The notes beneath the pieces were generated by a model, which saw only the letters and a program-made list of their open reading frames with translations, searched no databases and had not been told where the DNA came from. The position numbers were made by a program, and so were the translations under genes. Below, one piece after another: positions 37,071 to 50,439 of a stretch of DNA of 64,000 bases. Source of the stretch: Elysia crispata (lineage: Eukaryota > Mollusca > Gastropoda > Plakobranchidae); the NCBI GenBank assembly GCA_033675545.1, contig JAWDGP010002101.1, positions 94,501 through 158,500 of the forward strand, given 5' to 3'. Numbering within the stretch: position 1 is the first letter of the stretch; the number at the start of each line of letters is the position of its first letter.

Positions 37071-37426
37071 ATTGAAATGAAATAAATATCAAATCCCATC
37101 TCAATTAATCTTACTCTTAGTCAAAAAGATATTTTTACTTTATATTTTAGATATGGAAAGAGGGAAGCCACAAGCCAGGAGTACCTGGGGCGGCGTGCTA
37201 CCCTGTAACATTAACAAACAAACAAAAAAACAAAACAAACAACAACAACAACAACAAAAAAAAAAACCTAAAAAAAAAAAAAAAAAAATAACGCACAAAA
37301 CTTTCTCTACGGGTGGTATGTATAGGTCCAAGCAGAGGGTTTGTAAAACGAAGGGAGGTGATGACGCATTATTTTGACTTTGCTTGGTTACTCCCCTTGG
37401 GGGACCTGATACCCATGGTGGTGGTG

Positions 37427-37491
37427 GTAGTAGTAGTAGTAGTAGTCGTTATCGTCGTCGTCGTAGTCGTAGTCGTAGTCGTAGTAGCAGC

Positions 37492-37580
<89 letters not shown>

Positions 37581-37600
37581 CAGTAGTAGTAGTAGTAGAT
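37427..37600. repeat. (TAG)n microsatellite
   Basis: About 170 bp of TAG units with CGT variants at its left end. The preceding poly(A) patches at 37240-37290 may be the tail of the Tigger-bearing segment or a retroposon. Confidence 0.95.
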
Positions 37601-38700
37601 TGGAAAACAATTTTAGAATTTAATTCTGAGAGATCAGTTATTAAAGTTATTCAAATATGAATGGTTTATCCAGCACCATGTTTTGTTTTGTTCTAATTTT
37701 TAATAAATATGATAAACACATGAATCTTTTGAATACAGTTTGTAAAATAGTCATGCAATGCTTTTTTCTCTGTTTGTTTCAATTTCAATTCTTATGTTGA
37801 TTAGGATATTAGAAATGAATAGGCTTCAGAACATGTGTTAAAAATTTTAATGGTAACATCAAATGAAAAAAAAACTACAGTACACTGTACTTGTATGGGA
37901 TTTCAAAAGTAGGGTCAACTTGCAAAATAAAAAAAACAACAACTCTAAAAATAGATTTTATATTAAGAGAAGAGTAAAAGCAATATCTGAGCAGATTTTT
38001 AAAACTGTCCCTTACAAAGGTTTAGGCTTTGCATTACAAATCTCACCATTTCTTATGGATATAAGAGTGGGATTGGCCTTACCAGATTCCCAAAGAATAC
38101 TAGCATTATGGACACTGCCAGGAAAGCATACAACACAGTCACTGAATAACCATCAGATCTGAGTCATAAGCAGCCTGAAATTGAAAAGTTTTAATTGAAT
38201 TAAATTAAACTAAATTTTAGTGACTTAGTTGAAATTAATTAAGTTCTGTGTAATACAAATAATTTGATTGATTCCTTTAAATACCAATTTGTTCACAGTG
38301 AGCTGTAAGTTACTAATGCTACAAACCAGGTTTTCTGTTGCCAGCACTGTCCATAAAATTTATGTGGCAATATGAACATCACATTAAAAAAAAAAAGGCT
38401 TTACCGTTATACCCAACGTCACAAAAACAATTTCGAAGCTCGAATTCAATTAATTGAAACTGAAAAAAAAGTTACGAATCGTAAGCATGAGTCATAACGT
38501 AAAAAACACGTGGTTTCCCTAGTGACGTGTGCAAATCGGCCTGTTTTGTTTACATGGAAGCCGCAAGCGAGCGGTAGGCCGGGTCAGTCTGGTCGGCTGT
38601 TTAGACCAGTGAAATCTGCTGCTGGTATAACTATCTCGGATCATCAGATTGTTATGTAATGCAACTGTGGAGCAGTGGAAACACACTCTCCAGAGCGCGC
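37601..38700. other. No recognised gene
   Basis: AT-rich; open frames such as 37863-38162 have no recognisable domain or coding signal. A GC-richer island at 38500-38620 (ATGGAAGCCGCAAGCGAGCG) could be a promoter or repeat end, but nothing can be assigned. Confidence 0.35.
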
Positions 38701-38713
38701 TTGCACCTCGTCC

Positions 38714-38789
38714 AGGCTAGTACTCAGTACCGGCATCATTAAAGCATCATTAGGCTAGTACTCAGTACCGGCATCATTAAAGCATCATT
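38714..38789. repeat. 38-bp tandem duplication
   Basis: AGGCTAGTACTCAGTACCGG followed by CATCATTAAAGCATCATT occurs twice head to tail with no differences seen by eye. Confidence 0.9.
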
Positions 38790-38983
38790 GGCAGTCATCA
38801 TGTAACCCTTACATAACAGTTACGTTCTCGGTGAGAGGGCTAGCATGTTTGCGGAAAGCGATTATGCCACGTACCGCTGGGTGGGAGGAGTTTATGCAAA
38901 TGATGTCGGTCAGTCTAAAAACATTACGTCCTAGTATAGCTTAGAGCCGTAAGCCTTTCTTGCGAAACCTCAGAATTGTTTTT

Positions 38984-40556
38984 CAGATTCAACTGATTGT
39001 TTACTAATTTAGTCTCGAAGTAAAAAATGTAGACGACCCCTTCAGCCTGTCCAAGTTAGTCTGTGCTAACCTTCAGTTTACGCAGTGCGTAGAGCAAGTT
39101 GGCGCTTGTGCATACCGTACTAGTGCTACGACGTAACTACGACGATCTAGTCGGGCGTTTGAATTTACTACAAAATTTGTTCTCTACAGGTACCGAAGAA
39201 AAAAAAGTAGGTTTTGTTTTTTGTGTTTTTTTTTTAATAAAATGATTCTAAAATATAGAATTTATCGGTTTGTAACGGGTAGAACAATCGTCTTGGCTTG
39301 CACTTTTTAACCTTACCAGGAATTCCCTGAAGTGCTACACTATCTCTCCCCCCCCCCCACACACACACCAAAAAAAAAAAAAAAAGAAAACAAAAAAGTA
39401 ATATATCGCTCAGTCATAATAATACAATTACTACTGGTAGTTCAGTTTGGGAAGGGCCACCATCAGTACCCCTACAGTGGGTCCTCTTGGCATAATCTGC
39501 CTGTTTGAGATCCTGTTAGGAATAATAAATAATATCACTATTATCAGTATTTTACACTTTGAAGAATTGATTTTTTCGTCGATAAATGTCATGAATTCAT
39601 GTTGCGGCAGAAAGTAAACAAAGATTAATACAATGCTGATTTAGCTCAGTCAACTGCAAAGTGCAATGACGATGGAGATTGGACACCTTACCAACAGAAA
39701 TACATGTATCATGTGTCAGAAATATAAAAAAATGTATACAGTAAAGTAGCGAATGATGGGAGCCAGTCATGATAGCAGTTAAACAAACTTAAAAAAAATG
39801 TACATCATTTTATTGTTGTCGCTGACTTTCGAGCAGAAATAAAAACAAATTAAACGACCAAGATAAGAACAGAAGTACTGATTCCACTTACACATTATTT
39901 TTTTTCCGACCCTCACCAAAGAAGCGGCACGTACTTCTAGGGAAATAAGTTGCGGTAATTTTTTTTTAATTAGTTAGCTTTAAGCGCATTTATCGTCTGC
40001 TTATGCAGTCGATGTTGGAGTCCACTAGCTCTAACAGTAACAATTTAGTGGTCTCATTCTCTGAAAAATTGCTAGATCTAAGAAGCGGTATCTTCACTAA
40101 AAATAACCGTGGCGTCATGTAAACAAACGTGAAAAAGTATGTAAGTGGGGCATGCTATTGATCATTACGGCCATTTAGTCACACTTACGGACCTAAAGTC
40201 TGTCGTTGCTAGAACAGGGCACAAATATCCATTGTGCATACGCTTTTTCGCTAGTCTTTGACGGCTGTCTAGCTATTTAACGACTAGGATTACGCAGTGC
40301 GTAAAATGATCCGAGTTACGATAACGTTGTGCATACCACGGTAGTATGCATAACGTTGTATTAAATTTAAGCGCCTGACTAGTTCGTCCTAGTTGCGTCG
40401 TAGCACTAGTGCGGTATGCACAAGCGCCAACTTGTGCTAAGCACTGTGTAAACTGTAAACCGAAGGTAAGCACAGACTAACTTTGAGACAGACTGAAGGG
40501 GTCGTTTACATTCTTTACTTCTCGAGTAAATTAGTTAAAACGATCAGTTGAATCTG
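38984..40556. mobile_element. 1573-bp sequence with about 200-bp inverted ends
   Basis: CAGATTCAACTGAT at 38984 and ATCAGTTGAATCTG ending at 40556 begin inverted repeats extending about 190-200 bp inward at roughly 80-85% identity. Shared landmarks include GACCCCTTCAG, TTGGCGCTTGTGCATACCG and ACTAGTGCTACGACG. The interior is AT-rich with poly(T/A) runs and no coding frame. It abuts the PIF/Harbinger transposase start at about 40561. It could be a long-TIR non-autonomous element or an inverted duplication of a transposase 5' region. No target duplication was found. Confidence 0.65.
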
Positions 40557-40560
40557 AGTA

Positions 40561-41700
40561 ATAATGGCGGCCGAAGCAAGATTTTGCGCGACCAATTCAG
40601 AGACGAGAAAGAGTTTTTCGGGATCTTCTAAATACACTGGAGCAGTTTGATGATACAGACATCGTTTCTCGAGCGATTCTGCAGCTCACTGATATTGTAG
40701 AAGATTCTATTTCCCACCCAAGTACTAGATCGGGTGCCGTGCCTGCACTACTGCAAGTGCGCTTGATACTAATGATAGGCTACTGAGATCGTCAGCGGAT
40801 CTTTCCAAGATGACGTTGGTGAGCGTCTCGGGCTCTACCAGGCGAAAGGTACGTGAATTAAGTAAAATTTAGATTAAGACTTACTTTTCGGACTGAGACT
40901 CAGACTATTTTGATCACTCTTTTTATAATAATCTGGCCAAGTCTGGCAATTAATATTCAGTTATCAGATAGTGGAATAGAATAGACAATTACCGTTAGAT
41001 CTAAATCTTTAGATTTTAGAAGATATTTAAGGGCAAAATACAACCCGCCTGGCGTATGAACTTTGGTAAACGTTTGGATGCAATAAATTTGAAGTTGTTA
41101 AATTATTGTTCACATAATTTAGATCTATGTAACACAATCAATTAGAGCATAAGTGTTATAGTTCAATACATTAAAGTATGATGTCAGTTAGAACAATAAT
41201 CTACCTTAGTAGTCTCAGATTGCCACATTTTAACATGTTTTAAATATCTGCAATAAAGTCTTTTCATCTAAATCAGTCAAGTTTATTTAAGGTTAGTACA
41301 CATTAGTACATTAATTTTTTTATTTTACATTAGGCCAGGATGATATGCTGTACATATTACAACATAAATTCTCTGGCATTGCACCTGGTCAATCAATCAG
41401 TAAAATTTATTTTATTTTTTTTTCTTACACTTTCAGTATTTTTTTTGTAGAGCTAGAAGTAATTTGATTTCATTACATGTTTTTTCTTTAGAATCAAACA
41501 TTATATGTGTGGGAATTGTAAAAGGTGCGTTACTAGATACTGCGATTATTTTACACTTATTTCTTCTTCTCTGCAAAGACATACAGTGTACCTGGGATCC
41601 CAAATGTGTTTGCGGCAATTGACTGCACACATATAAAAATCAAAGCCCCGTCAGAAAACCAGCAAGAGTCCATTAATAAAAAAAAAATACATTTTCTATT
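40561..41700 (+). pseudogene. PIF/Harbinger-like transposase remnant, two exons
   Basis: The first exon (about 40610-40852) reads FRDLLNTLEQFDDTDIVSR, then LQLTDIVEDSISHPSTRSGA and a helix region ending STRRK at a GTACGT donor. This is the N-terminal pattern of HARBI1-like transposases, with frame changes. After an intron of about 720 bp, a TCTTCTCTGCAAAG acceptor leads into VPGIPNVFAAIDCTHIKIKA, the first DDE block of DDE_4 transposases with its catalytic Asp. Homology fades at about 41700 in an A run, and the remaining catalytic blocks are missing. Dead fragment. Confidence 0.8.
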
Positions 41701-42814
41701 AATACTCAGGCAAAAGTCATTTCTAACTAAAACAAACTTTATATTAGTTACATTGTATTCAGCTTCAAAACAGTTGATTTAAAACTGAAACAAAATAGGT
41801 TTAAATTTTGATTCTCTAGGATAAATCAATTGATATTTCTCTATAAGGCCATTGAATTGCAGTATAAGTGGAAAATAATTCATAACTTTGCTTTTTCTGA
41901 CAAATTTCTTTGGTAAAAGCAGTATTTTTATGCATCTATTTCAACAAACGAATCTTGGCTTTTTTAAAGAGACTGTGAAAATCTGGTACCAATATTGTTA
42001 TAGATCCAGAGCTTCTCAATATTACATCAACGGAATTGAGGAATATACTGTAAGATATAATTTGGATGAGACAAAAATTACAAAGGACATTCTTAATAAT
42101 TTTTTGTGCATAGGTTTGATAACATTTTTTGAGTTTGTTTTTCGATCTGCGATCAGTTACGACTGAAAGGGGGCAAATACAGTGCCTTATTTCTATTTTT
42201 TTAGTTTTTAAAAATTATATGGACACCGTTTGTGTGCATTTGTTGAGCAAATTATGCTTATCTTGATATATGTATATAATATATATATATTTCTTTAATT
42301 GCATTTCTTTATATGAATAATATTTTTATTACCTTTTCTTTTGAGAAGCACCTCATTAGCATGAACGAATGAAGGAAGCAGCATGGTTACAATGTCTCTA
42401 ATATAACCGCCACTATGTTCACCAGGGACCTCAAAAATCTTATCACTCACTCACTTCTCATGATTATTCTTTTCGTTTAATAAATTTGATAGGCCTACTA
42501 ACATTGATAGCTGTAATTTGCATAGCTAAATCTCATATTAATATGCTTTGAAAAATTTAATGTTGATGGAATGACAGCAATTTTTTTCATAGTTATAAGG
42601 ATAGCTTTTTTTTTTATTCTTTTGCATCTCTTTAGGGTGAAATTCATTCGCTGGTGATGTGCCAAATTCTGCTAAAAAATGCTATCGACATACTACTACT
42701 AAATTATGATGTGCATATTTTATAAAGAAAAGTCAAAAAGCAATGTTTCTTACTTTTAGTTTGTGAATTTATGTGGTGCCCAACACAGACACAAACACAC
42801 TCACAAACGCAGTA

Positions 42815-42845
<31 letters not shown>

Positions 42846-42942
42846 TGACTTACTGACTTATTGCCGTGTCGCATCCCAGTTCACCGTCTGTGACGCTTCG
42901 GCAGCTTTCTCTATCCTCGCAGAGAGTTCTCTCCTCGCAGAT

Positions 42943-43003
<61 letters not shown>

Positions 43004-43260
43004 ATTATATATCTATATAATAAATACATGAAGAATTAAAAATATGTATATAAAATGAAATGTATAGAGGCGAATAAGAATGTACAGAAACATGTACAGA
43101 AACAAATTTATATTAAATATACATAGTTTGATTTAAATAAAAGAAAAAAAAAAAAACGCTTTCGATCTCTCACAATTACGTTAGCAGACATACAATTTTA
43201 AGAAGAGAATCATAACTGTAAGCTTAAATGAAAAGCACAAAATCGGATAAAAAATATAGG
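41701..43260. other. AT-rich stretch with (TA)n microsatellites
   Basis: No recognised gene. TA tracts at about 42820-42842 and 42941-42998 enclose about 100 bp of less biased sequence. The ORF at 41888-42166 has no recognisable domain. Confidence 0.5.
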
Positions 43261-43264
43261 CTAC

Positions 43265-43410
43265 ATAAAATACAGTACACTTGATGAAAAACATATGATT
43301 TAAGTCTGGTTTTACTATAAAGTAATGAAGTGATACGTTTAAAAGAATCGGGGATTTTGTTCCAGTGTTTGGTTAAAAGATCTTTGCCCAAAGGAAATTA
43401 ATTCGCTTAT
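43265..43410 (-). pseudogene. C-terminal scrap of a CR1/jockey-type LINE ORF2
   Basis: On the minus strand: SFGQRSFNQ, then after a frame change HWNKIPDSFKRITSL and YSKTRLKSYVF. This matches the conserved end of many LINE reverse transcriptases (a pattern like RSF...LWNSLP..I......FK..LK..LF). Only this tail survives. Confidence 0.5.
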
Positions 43411-43789
43411 ATATATTTTTAGAAGAGCGTAGATGGCGTACAAGTACATAAGGTATGATAAAACCCTTCAAATATGATGGAAAACACTGATCATTTATGC
43501 ACTGATATGTTATGTATGGAATTTTACATAATGCTTTACATAAATGATAAAGTTCTACATAATGTTATACATAAAGTTTTACATAATGTTATAGATTAAT
43601 GTTTCGCGGTAAATAGCTACAAATTCGTATCTTTCTTGCAAACTACCGATAGTACACTTCTCTCTTAAACGTTTGATTAAATCTATAATAAGATGAGCTG
43701 CACCTTTAAATAAAGTTTAGTTATACATAGTCTTCAGGCTATAAGTACATTCCTCCCTCTCCCCACTAAGATGTTATATTTGGGCATTA

Positions 43790-44045
43790 CTGTTGTATCA
43801 ATTTTCAAGCCAATGTAATGTGAAACTATAGCTACCTTTAAATCCTTTCAAATGCCAAGCCATATACATTGTCTTAGTATTTCTGCATATATAAAGCCTT
43901 AGTTTAGGATTTACCCAAAAGTTAACCCATGACTTTATATTTCATCATATGTCAAGCCATAACTTGAAAGTTGTTCATATTTCAAGTTATAACTTAAGAA
44001 TTTTTCAGACATCATAACTCACCTTAAGATTCGTTCAAATGCTAA
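43790..44045. repeat. Degenerate short tandem repeat
   Basis: Variants of CATATGTCAAGCCATAACTT recur about every 50-60 bp (43845, 43950, 43985, 44010 regions), ending at the LINE RT scrap. Units are too diverged to set exact boundaries. Confidence 0.45.
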
Positions 44046-44500
44046 AGTTGAAGACTGGTACAAATGCCATAGCTTTGACCTCGGCGTACAAAGCATACCT
44101 TTGTGCTGATACTGTTTTGATAAAGGTGCCACCTGATAGCTTAGATTTTGTGGATGAAAATAAATGTTTATTAGCACTTCTTGACTGCTCTGCCGCTAAC
44201 GACACAATCAGTCAAGCGATTCTAGTTAAGAGACTTAATGAGACCTATGGCTTATCGGGAACAGTGCTTAAATAGTTTAGCCACTTATTCAACAGTTCTA
44301 TCACTTAAAACGGGTAATTTCGATTCTGAATAACTATATATGCCAATCCAATTTAGCGTTCAACAGGACTCTTTCCTTGGAATAATTCTTTTTGCATTGT
44401 GCACGTAATCTCTAGTCAATATTACAGATCATCACTTATTAAGATTTCATTACTATACTGATGGTAGTTTTACAAAGCGGGTAAAATTAAAGATTTATCT
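44039..44500 (+). pseudogene. LINE reverse transcriptase fragment
   Basis: An open stretch reads CLLALLDCSAANDTISQAIL, then RLNETYGLSGTVLK. It matches the LLDLSAAFDTIDH..L..RL...+GI.G..L block of non-LTR reverse transcriptases, with Phe-Asp changed to Asn-Asp. Downstream, in other frames, scraps recall the SVLGP block and the YADD region near 44450. Non-functional. Confidence 0.7.
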
Positions 44501-46940
44501 GCTTTATGCGCTACTACCGTGCTTCTGATTGAATATGTGATGCGAAAAAATCGACGACCAGGAACTTAAATTACACTTTGCCTCAGACAAATATCAACAT
44601 CATTGGCCATTACACGGCATTAGGAACCACTTAAGGTAAAAGTTCTCGACGTTTTCTTCGATCACAATATGTCTATGCTTTCTTTACGGTACTTATGTCA
44701 CTGAACTCGTGAAGAATTAATATTTCCAGATCAGACAAAACAGGACCATAATAAGTTATTTAAATGAGACTGCCCAAAACTCTATTAACGTCTCTGATTA
44801 TTCAAACCCCCCCCCCCCCAAAAAAAAAAACAAACAAACAAACAAACAAACAAAAAACAACCTGATTATTTGATTATTGTACTGCTTTACTGACATCTTT
44901 TCGAGGCTGTTGGTGAAAAAACTTTTTTTTTCCAGAAAAAAAAAAGAATATTGAAGTACCGGTATTTTAGATTACAAAATTGGGTGATATAACACAATTA
45001 AAAAAAAATCAGAATTTTTGGCCTGTTTGTCTTGGAATATGAAACACTTTTTGAGACAGGCTCATATAGAAGATTCTCCAGACTAGGATCTGCAATCTGT
45101 GGAAAATCCTGAAGGGATAGAACAATACTGAACGGTGGGCAGAAAACTTTGTCCCCATTTTCATGAGTCTATTTCGCAGTGACGAGCGAGCTGGTGTAGG
45201 CCTAATTCTCTATCTAGATATTTTACAATAAAAAAAAATCAATAACTATAGGCAGATCGCTACAGGAACTTTACGTTGTTATAAGGTTGTTACTGTAAAG
45301 TAATATACCCGGTAGATGCTTGAGCAGGGGCAACCAACGCCACTTAGTACGACACAGATGAGTTTGCTCCTCTCATAGGAAAGCTTTAACATTACATCAT
45401 ATTCATTCTTCCTTAAATGAAAATCCGTTCTGGGTCTAACTTTTCGTGAATAATAATGCATGTATAAAGAAGGAAAACAGAATTTAAGGTACAAGGTACA
45501 CACATGTACATCTATACAATTAAGCCTATTTTATGCTCTATTTCTTGAAAATCGTGCCAATTTTAACATTATTTGCAGACCGTAAAAAAAATTGTGACTG
45601 CGATGTTCTGGGGAAACAGGTCATAGGACGTCCTTTAAAAAAGATGTTCAGGGATGTAAATCACTTAAATTAACTCTGATTTCAGACCTTTCTGTTGCTT
45701 CTGGTTTTTACCTTCATATAAAATCCTTTTTTATACGATTTTTTTTACTTAACCTCGTAAATAGACAAACTCAAGGAACAACTGATTTTTTGCTTTCTGT
45801 TTATTATTCTCTACTTCCTGTTACAAGAATTTCCCTAACTAAATCTTGCTATCAACCCCAGGTAGGCCAACTTTCAGTTAACAAACTCCTTTGCCTCTAT
45901 TTTTGATAGAGACTTCAAATAGTGCTGACAGTGACAGATTGGAATGTAAATTTTATACTTATGGCTATTCGTAATGTCATTTGTTATTACATTGTACAAC
46001 TAGACTACTAAAGGAACTAGAGAAATTTTCAATATTAAAATCACATTCTAGAAATCCTGTCTATTTACGATTCCCATACTTCTTGAATTCTGGATATTTC
46101 TTGCTGTTCAAGGCTGTGACCACTGGTTTTAATTGCCGTATGTTACTGCATTTTCTTGGTGCTTTAAGGTCAGAATCATCCACATAAAGATTTTTGAAAA
46201 TCTATTCTTTGTGGAAATTGCAAAATCTTTCAAAATTTAATCTAGATCGTTAATTTTTATCTCTTCTAGAATCTAAATTGTACAGGCCTAGTTAAGGTGT
46301 TGATCTGGATATATCAAGATCACGATTCAATTGGGATTAAGTGAGGTCTAAAAGATTTAGCTAGAAAAAGATAGATTTTCATGTTCAGATTCAATCCAGT
46401 CTCTCTAAAATATGTTTTGGTTCAAACCTTTAAAGCACCAGGAGCTGTATAATGCACGCAATCTTGGCAATCTTAGAGGCGCGGCGGCCGGATAGATGTG
46501 AAAACTTAGGCGGGAAATGCTCAAGCCGTCGGCCTACATTCAGCACATTTTAAATGGAAAATTTTAAGTCCCATATAAGGAAATTGACCCGGAATACTCA
46601 GTGTTCGATAGGTCTACTTCGTGCCGAAATAGGCCTAACCCGCCAGTTCTCGCTTTGTGTGTTGACTGTTGAATAATTTGCCATTCATCATTGTTTGAGC
46701 TAACGTCGAAAGTCACGAATTCTTTGGGCGCCTTAATTGGATTTCATAGATCTAATAAATCGAAAAAATATCTATTGTTTTGTGTTGTGCCATTTACCAT
46801 CCATTTTCAACTTGGACGCAAATTGTGCATATTTTCATGATCATTTGGAAATTCACACACTCTATCTGCTACTTTCTATTAAAAAAGTCTGACAACGCTT
46901 TAGATCTAGATCTAGAATCTAGTGTCTAGATCTTTTATCA
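44501..46940. other. No recognised gene
   Basis: AT-rich intergenic DNA. A C run followed by A and CAAA repeats sits at 44806-44857. A GC-richer patch at 46470-46540 has no assignable frame. AGATCT clusters occur at 46900-46935. Confidence 0.4.
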
Positions 46941-46942
46941 AT

Positions 46943-48280
46943 CTATACTATATATATTTATGGACTTTCAAATTTCTGAGGCAAAAGGCTGCTGAACCAC
47001 TGCACCAAATGACTTCACATTCACACTTTTCGATGTCTCAATCCGTGCGATTTGTGGCCAAAAACAGCTGATGGACAGACCCTTCCGAACGATTGATGCT
47101 GTTCAAAATTAGCAAAGAATCTGTTCTAAATCAAGAATGCCATGAAAAAGACAAGGGGGTGCTTCAAAAGGAGCGTTAACTCCTAGCCAAAAATGCCATA
47201 GAAAGAGCACAGATCTAGATCTAGATCGTCATCAAGTGAGAATGACAAGTCAGACAATGCTAGATCTAGATCTACTCGAGTTTCAATTCTACAATCAGAA
47301 CAGAATCTAGATCTAGGCCTGCTTTTCAAAGTGTGCAACATGTAGCCTACAAACAGAGAGACGGCAGGCTACACAAAATGATGCAAATCAGACTGCTCTT
47401 CACTTCAACACTGATCAATTGAGAAATTAGACCTCAATCGGAGACATGATCCAATTCCAGCACTGTCAAGCCATGAAGTTTAGAAATGAATCTACAGGTA
47501 TGTGCTGCAGTAATGGAAAAGTAAATCCGAACCATTTCCACCTCTTCCGCAGCAATTAGCGGTCCTGTTTGAAGGGACAACTTATCAATCTGTGCGCTTT
47601 CTGCAGGACATAAGGAAATACAACACTGCACTACAGTTGACTTCTCTTGGCTGTAAAGAAGTGAGAATGAATGGATGGAATCCACAGTTCCGAATTCAAG
47701 GTCAGGTTTGTCACCACATAGGTCCTCTAGAACCTGCCGATGAAATGCAAGCTAGATTTTTGCAAATCTACTTCATGGACGGAGACCAACAAATTCAGAG
47801 AAAGTCTTCCATCACCGATGGATTTTGTAACAGCATTTTGTTGGACATTCATGAAGCACTGAATCAGAATCACAAATACGTGAAGGAGCTGAAATGTGCA
47901 TATGAGTTTTCAGGCTCTCGCCAAATAGAAAATTTCCGAATTGTTATCAATGAAACAGTGCGACCATTAGGGACACATGAAAGGACACACAACGCACCCA
48001 CACTAAATGAAGTTGAAATTCTTTTGCCAAATAATCCAGTTGGACACCGTGATATTGTGCTGCATACAAGATCTGATCAGCTGCAAAGGATTTCAGGATT
48101 ACATAAGGCCTATGACAATTTATAGTATCCTATACTTTTTTCGCATGGCAGTGACACTTGGAATCTTATCATGAAAATTACCGGTCAGCACAAGATAACG
48201 CAACTGCAATTCTATTGCTTCCACTTATTTACAAGGCAAGGCAACCAACTATTGCAGGCACGTCGGCTTCTCCACATGTT
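46943..48280 (+). mobile_element. Helitron 5' end with Rep N-terminal fragment, left copy
   Basis: Begins at TCTATACTATATATATTTAT after an A, the expected Helitron 5' context (A|TC). Coding traces start at about 47440 with HCQAMKFRNESTGMCCSNGK (the Cys-rich N-terminal motif of Helitron proteins), PLPQQLAVLFEGT, then an open frame 47592-48125 with FLQDIRKYNTALQLTSLGC, FRIQGQVCHHIGPLEP and HTRSDQLQRI. After a stop come TQLQFYCFHLFTRQGN and LLQARRLL. Homology ends at about 48280, before the HUH Rep motif and the helicase. It is the inverted partner of 50440-52255. No 3' hairpin or CTRR end was found. Confidence 0.8.
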
Positions 48281-48518
48281 ATTTTTCCTCCGATGATTGT
48301 TTGATGTGTTGGGTTGCTAAACACCTCCTTGCTTATATATTTTTTCGTAACCCGATTGGGGACTTCCGGCAGAGCTCAACGGCCGAGAGCAACAATGTCG
48401 TCTAAATAAAATAAACACATCAGTATCCCATAAAATACTTGTTGATTCATTTCCATGTCAAAAAGCCCACAATAATTAGACAGTGATGACTAAAATTTCT
48501 TTCCACAGGTGATAACTA

Positions 48519-48610
<92 letters not shown>

Positions 48611-49635
48611 ACTCCGTTCACCGAACGGGTAAACAACTAGTTTAGAATAAGAACTATCGAGATATCTAGATTTTAGGTAAAGATCATACCTGCCTAGTTC
48701 AATATACTGAATTCAGTAATCCACAATTAAAAAATCTGTAATTTGGATGTAAAATCTGTAATCCAGTGTAGAGTAATACTGCTGTTAATAAAACTACCGG
48801 TATTAAAGTTAAATCAAGATGATAAAGGAATGGGATTCACAAGGTCCCTATTAAAAGCCATAAAAACTTTATTGACTTACCAATATCTGTTGTTCATAGT
48901 CTTTGTTCTGACCTAGATCTTGATACTAAATGAAAAGTCTATGTAAAGTTTTGCGTTCCTTTGAGCTGGAAAGACCTGCATGGCGATCATGGTCCTCCGC
49001 GATACCCTACCGCATTGCATAATTTGCAAGGCATAGCGCGCGCCGGCGATCTCCGATGTAGGCTTAGATCTCGATCTAGCCTAGTCCCCTTCATAAAACA
49101 TGCCCCGCGCAAGAGACGAGAGTTTTAGTTTTTTGTTGTTTTTTTTTTGTTTGTTTGTTTGTGTTTTTTTGTTTTTTGTTTTTTTTTTTCTATAACTTTG
49201 TTCAGCTGTACTCGCCTACGATGCAAAAACCGTAATAACTAAGAAGTTTCCGTATTTCCGTAATTGGAACTGGTTTTCCGTAATGATTACGGATTTTCCG
49301 TAATACTAAGCAGGTATGAAAGATGGGTAGGTGGAGGCCTTTTTAAGTAAAAGGAGAGATATAAAGACCATTTATAAGCCTATTTTAATACACATACGCA
49401 CCCCAGCTTCTGCAAATGGACAGGACGGGGTTTACAACTTGTTGATGTAATAGTGAATGTCATAAAAATGATAAGAGCTCATGAGCACTCACAGTCACAG
49501 GCAAAGTCTGAGCACTTTTCTCAGCAGGGATGTGAATGAGGTGAAGTGAATGGTATTTTCGGAAATTATACATCACTTTTGTCACCTGCCATTACATTAG
49601 CATTATCACTGCCAAGGGCAATGCAGTTTGTCAAT
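48281..49635. other. Spacer between the inverted Helitron fragments
   Basis: Contains (TC)n at 48523-48607, several TTCCGTAAT repeats at about 49235-49310, and T/G-rich runs at 49120-49190. No gene. Confidence 0.5.
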
Positions 49636-49639
49636 GGGA

Positions 49640-50335
49640 TATTGCTTATATAAAAAAAAATGTCAGGGAGAGAAAAAATAGCCTCACCTGCACCGAGCTG
49701 TCATATTGAGGGACACTAACTATTTCGCAATGAATGCCTTCATCAGTAACTGTCCTCACCACTAATGAAAATAATTTGGTACTACCAACATCATTTGAAT
49801 CGTCAGTGCTGATTGTAAAAGCACTGCTTCTCATTCTTTCAATAAGGCTTTCTCATGTCATGACAGCCATTTCATTTGTAATTGCAGTAGTCTTTGAGCG
49901 GGCACAGCGGAGTTCTTTCGCTATGGCTAAGTCCGGACACATTTTCTTTACCAGAGAAAGAATTGCATCAGCCACAGACATTGAGAGTTTATGTTCAGCA
50001 ATAAATTGTGCCATCATGACCTCTCCTCTCACGACAGATATTGAGTGACTATCGATGCTATAGGAATTCGCAATGGATTTGAACATGCTCACAACTTTTT
50101 CATTTATTTTTTAATATCCGCCTATTATTTTTTTTTTTATGTCAAGTACCTTCAACATGCCTCCGGCAGTTAAATCGTCCGGAATGAGGGATGGAAAAGT
50201 CTGTCGAACATATTGTGCAAAACGCATGATGTTGCCATCAGATAAGGCATGGCCATTCGTTTGTGTAGATTTGCTTAAATGATTGATTGGCAGCTTTTAA
50301 TTTTTTCTTTGATGGTTCAGCCATACCTCCTGACA
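49640..50335 (-). pseudogene. BED-finger hAT-like transposase remnant
   Basis: On the minus strand an N-terminal part shows TNEWPCLI, CTICSTDFSIPHSGRFNC and RHVEG, a BED-type zinc finger. It is followed in another frame by MAQFIAEHKLSMSVADAILS, PDLAIAKELRCARSKTTAIT and FTISTDDSNDVGSTKLFSL (the first catalytic Asp region of hAT-like proteins of the ZBED class). Stops and frame shifts separate the blocks. The C-terminal dimerisation region is absent. It lies between two inverted Helitron fragments. Confidence 0.75.
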
Positions 50336-50439
50336 TAACAGAATAAGGCCGCAATCTAGATCAATGTAGATATTTTGATTTTCATAGATAAAAATTGCCT
50401 ATCCACGTATTAGATCTAGAATCTGGTTATAATCGAGAT

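Noticed and set aside
39630-39680. tRNA-like TTAGCTCAGTCAACTG phrase
   Set aside because: No matching acceptor stem, anticodon arm or T-loop; no tRNA or rRNA gene was found anywhere in the window.
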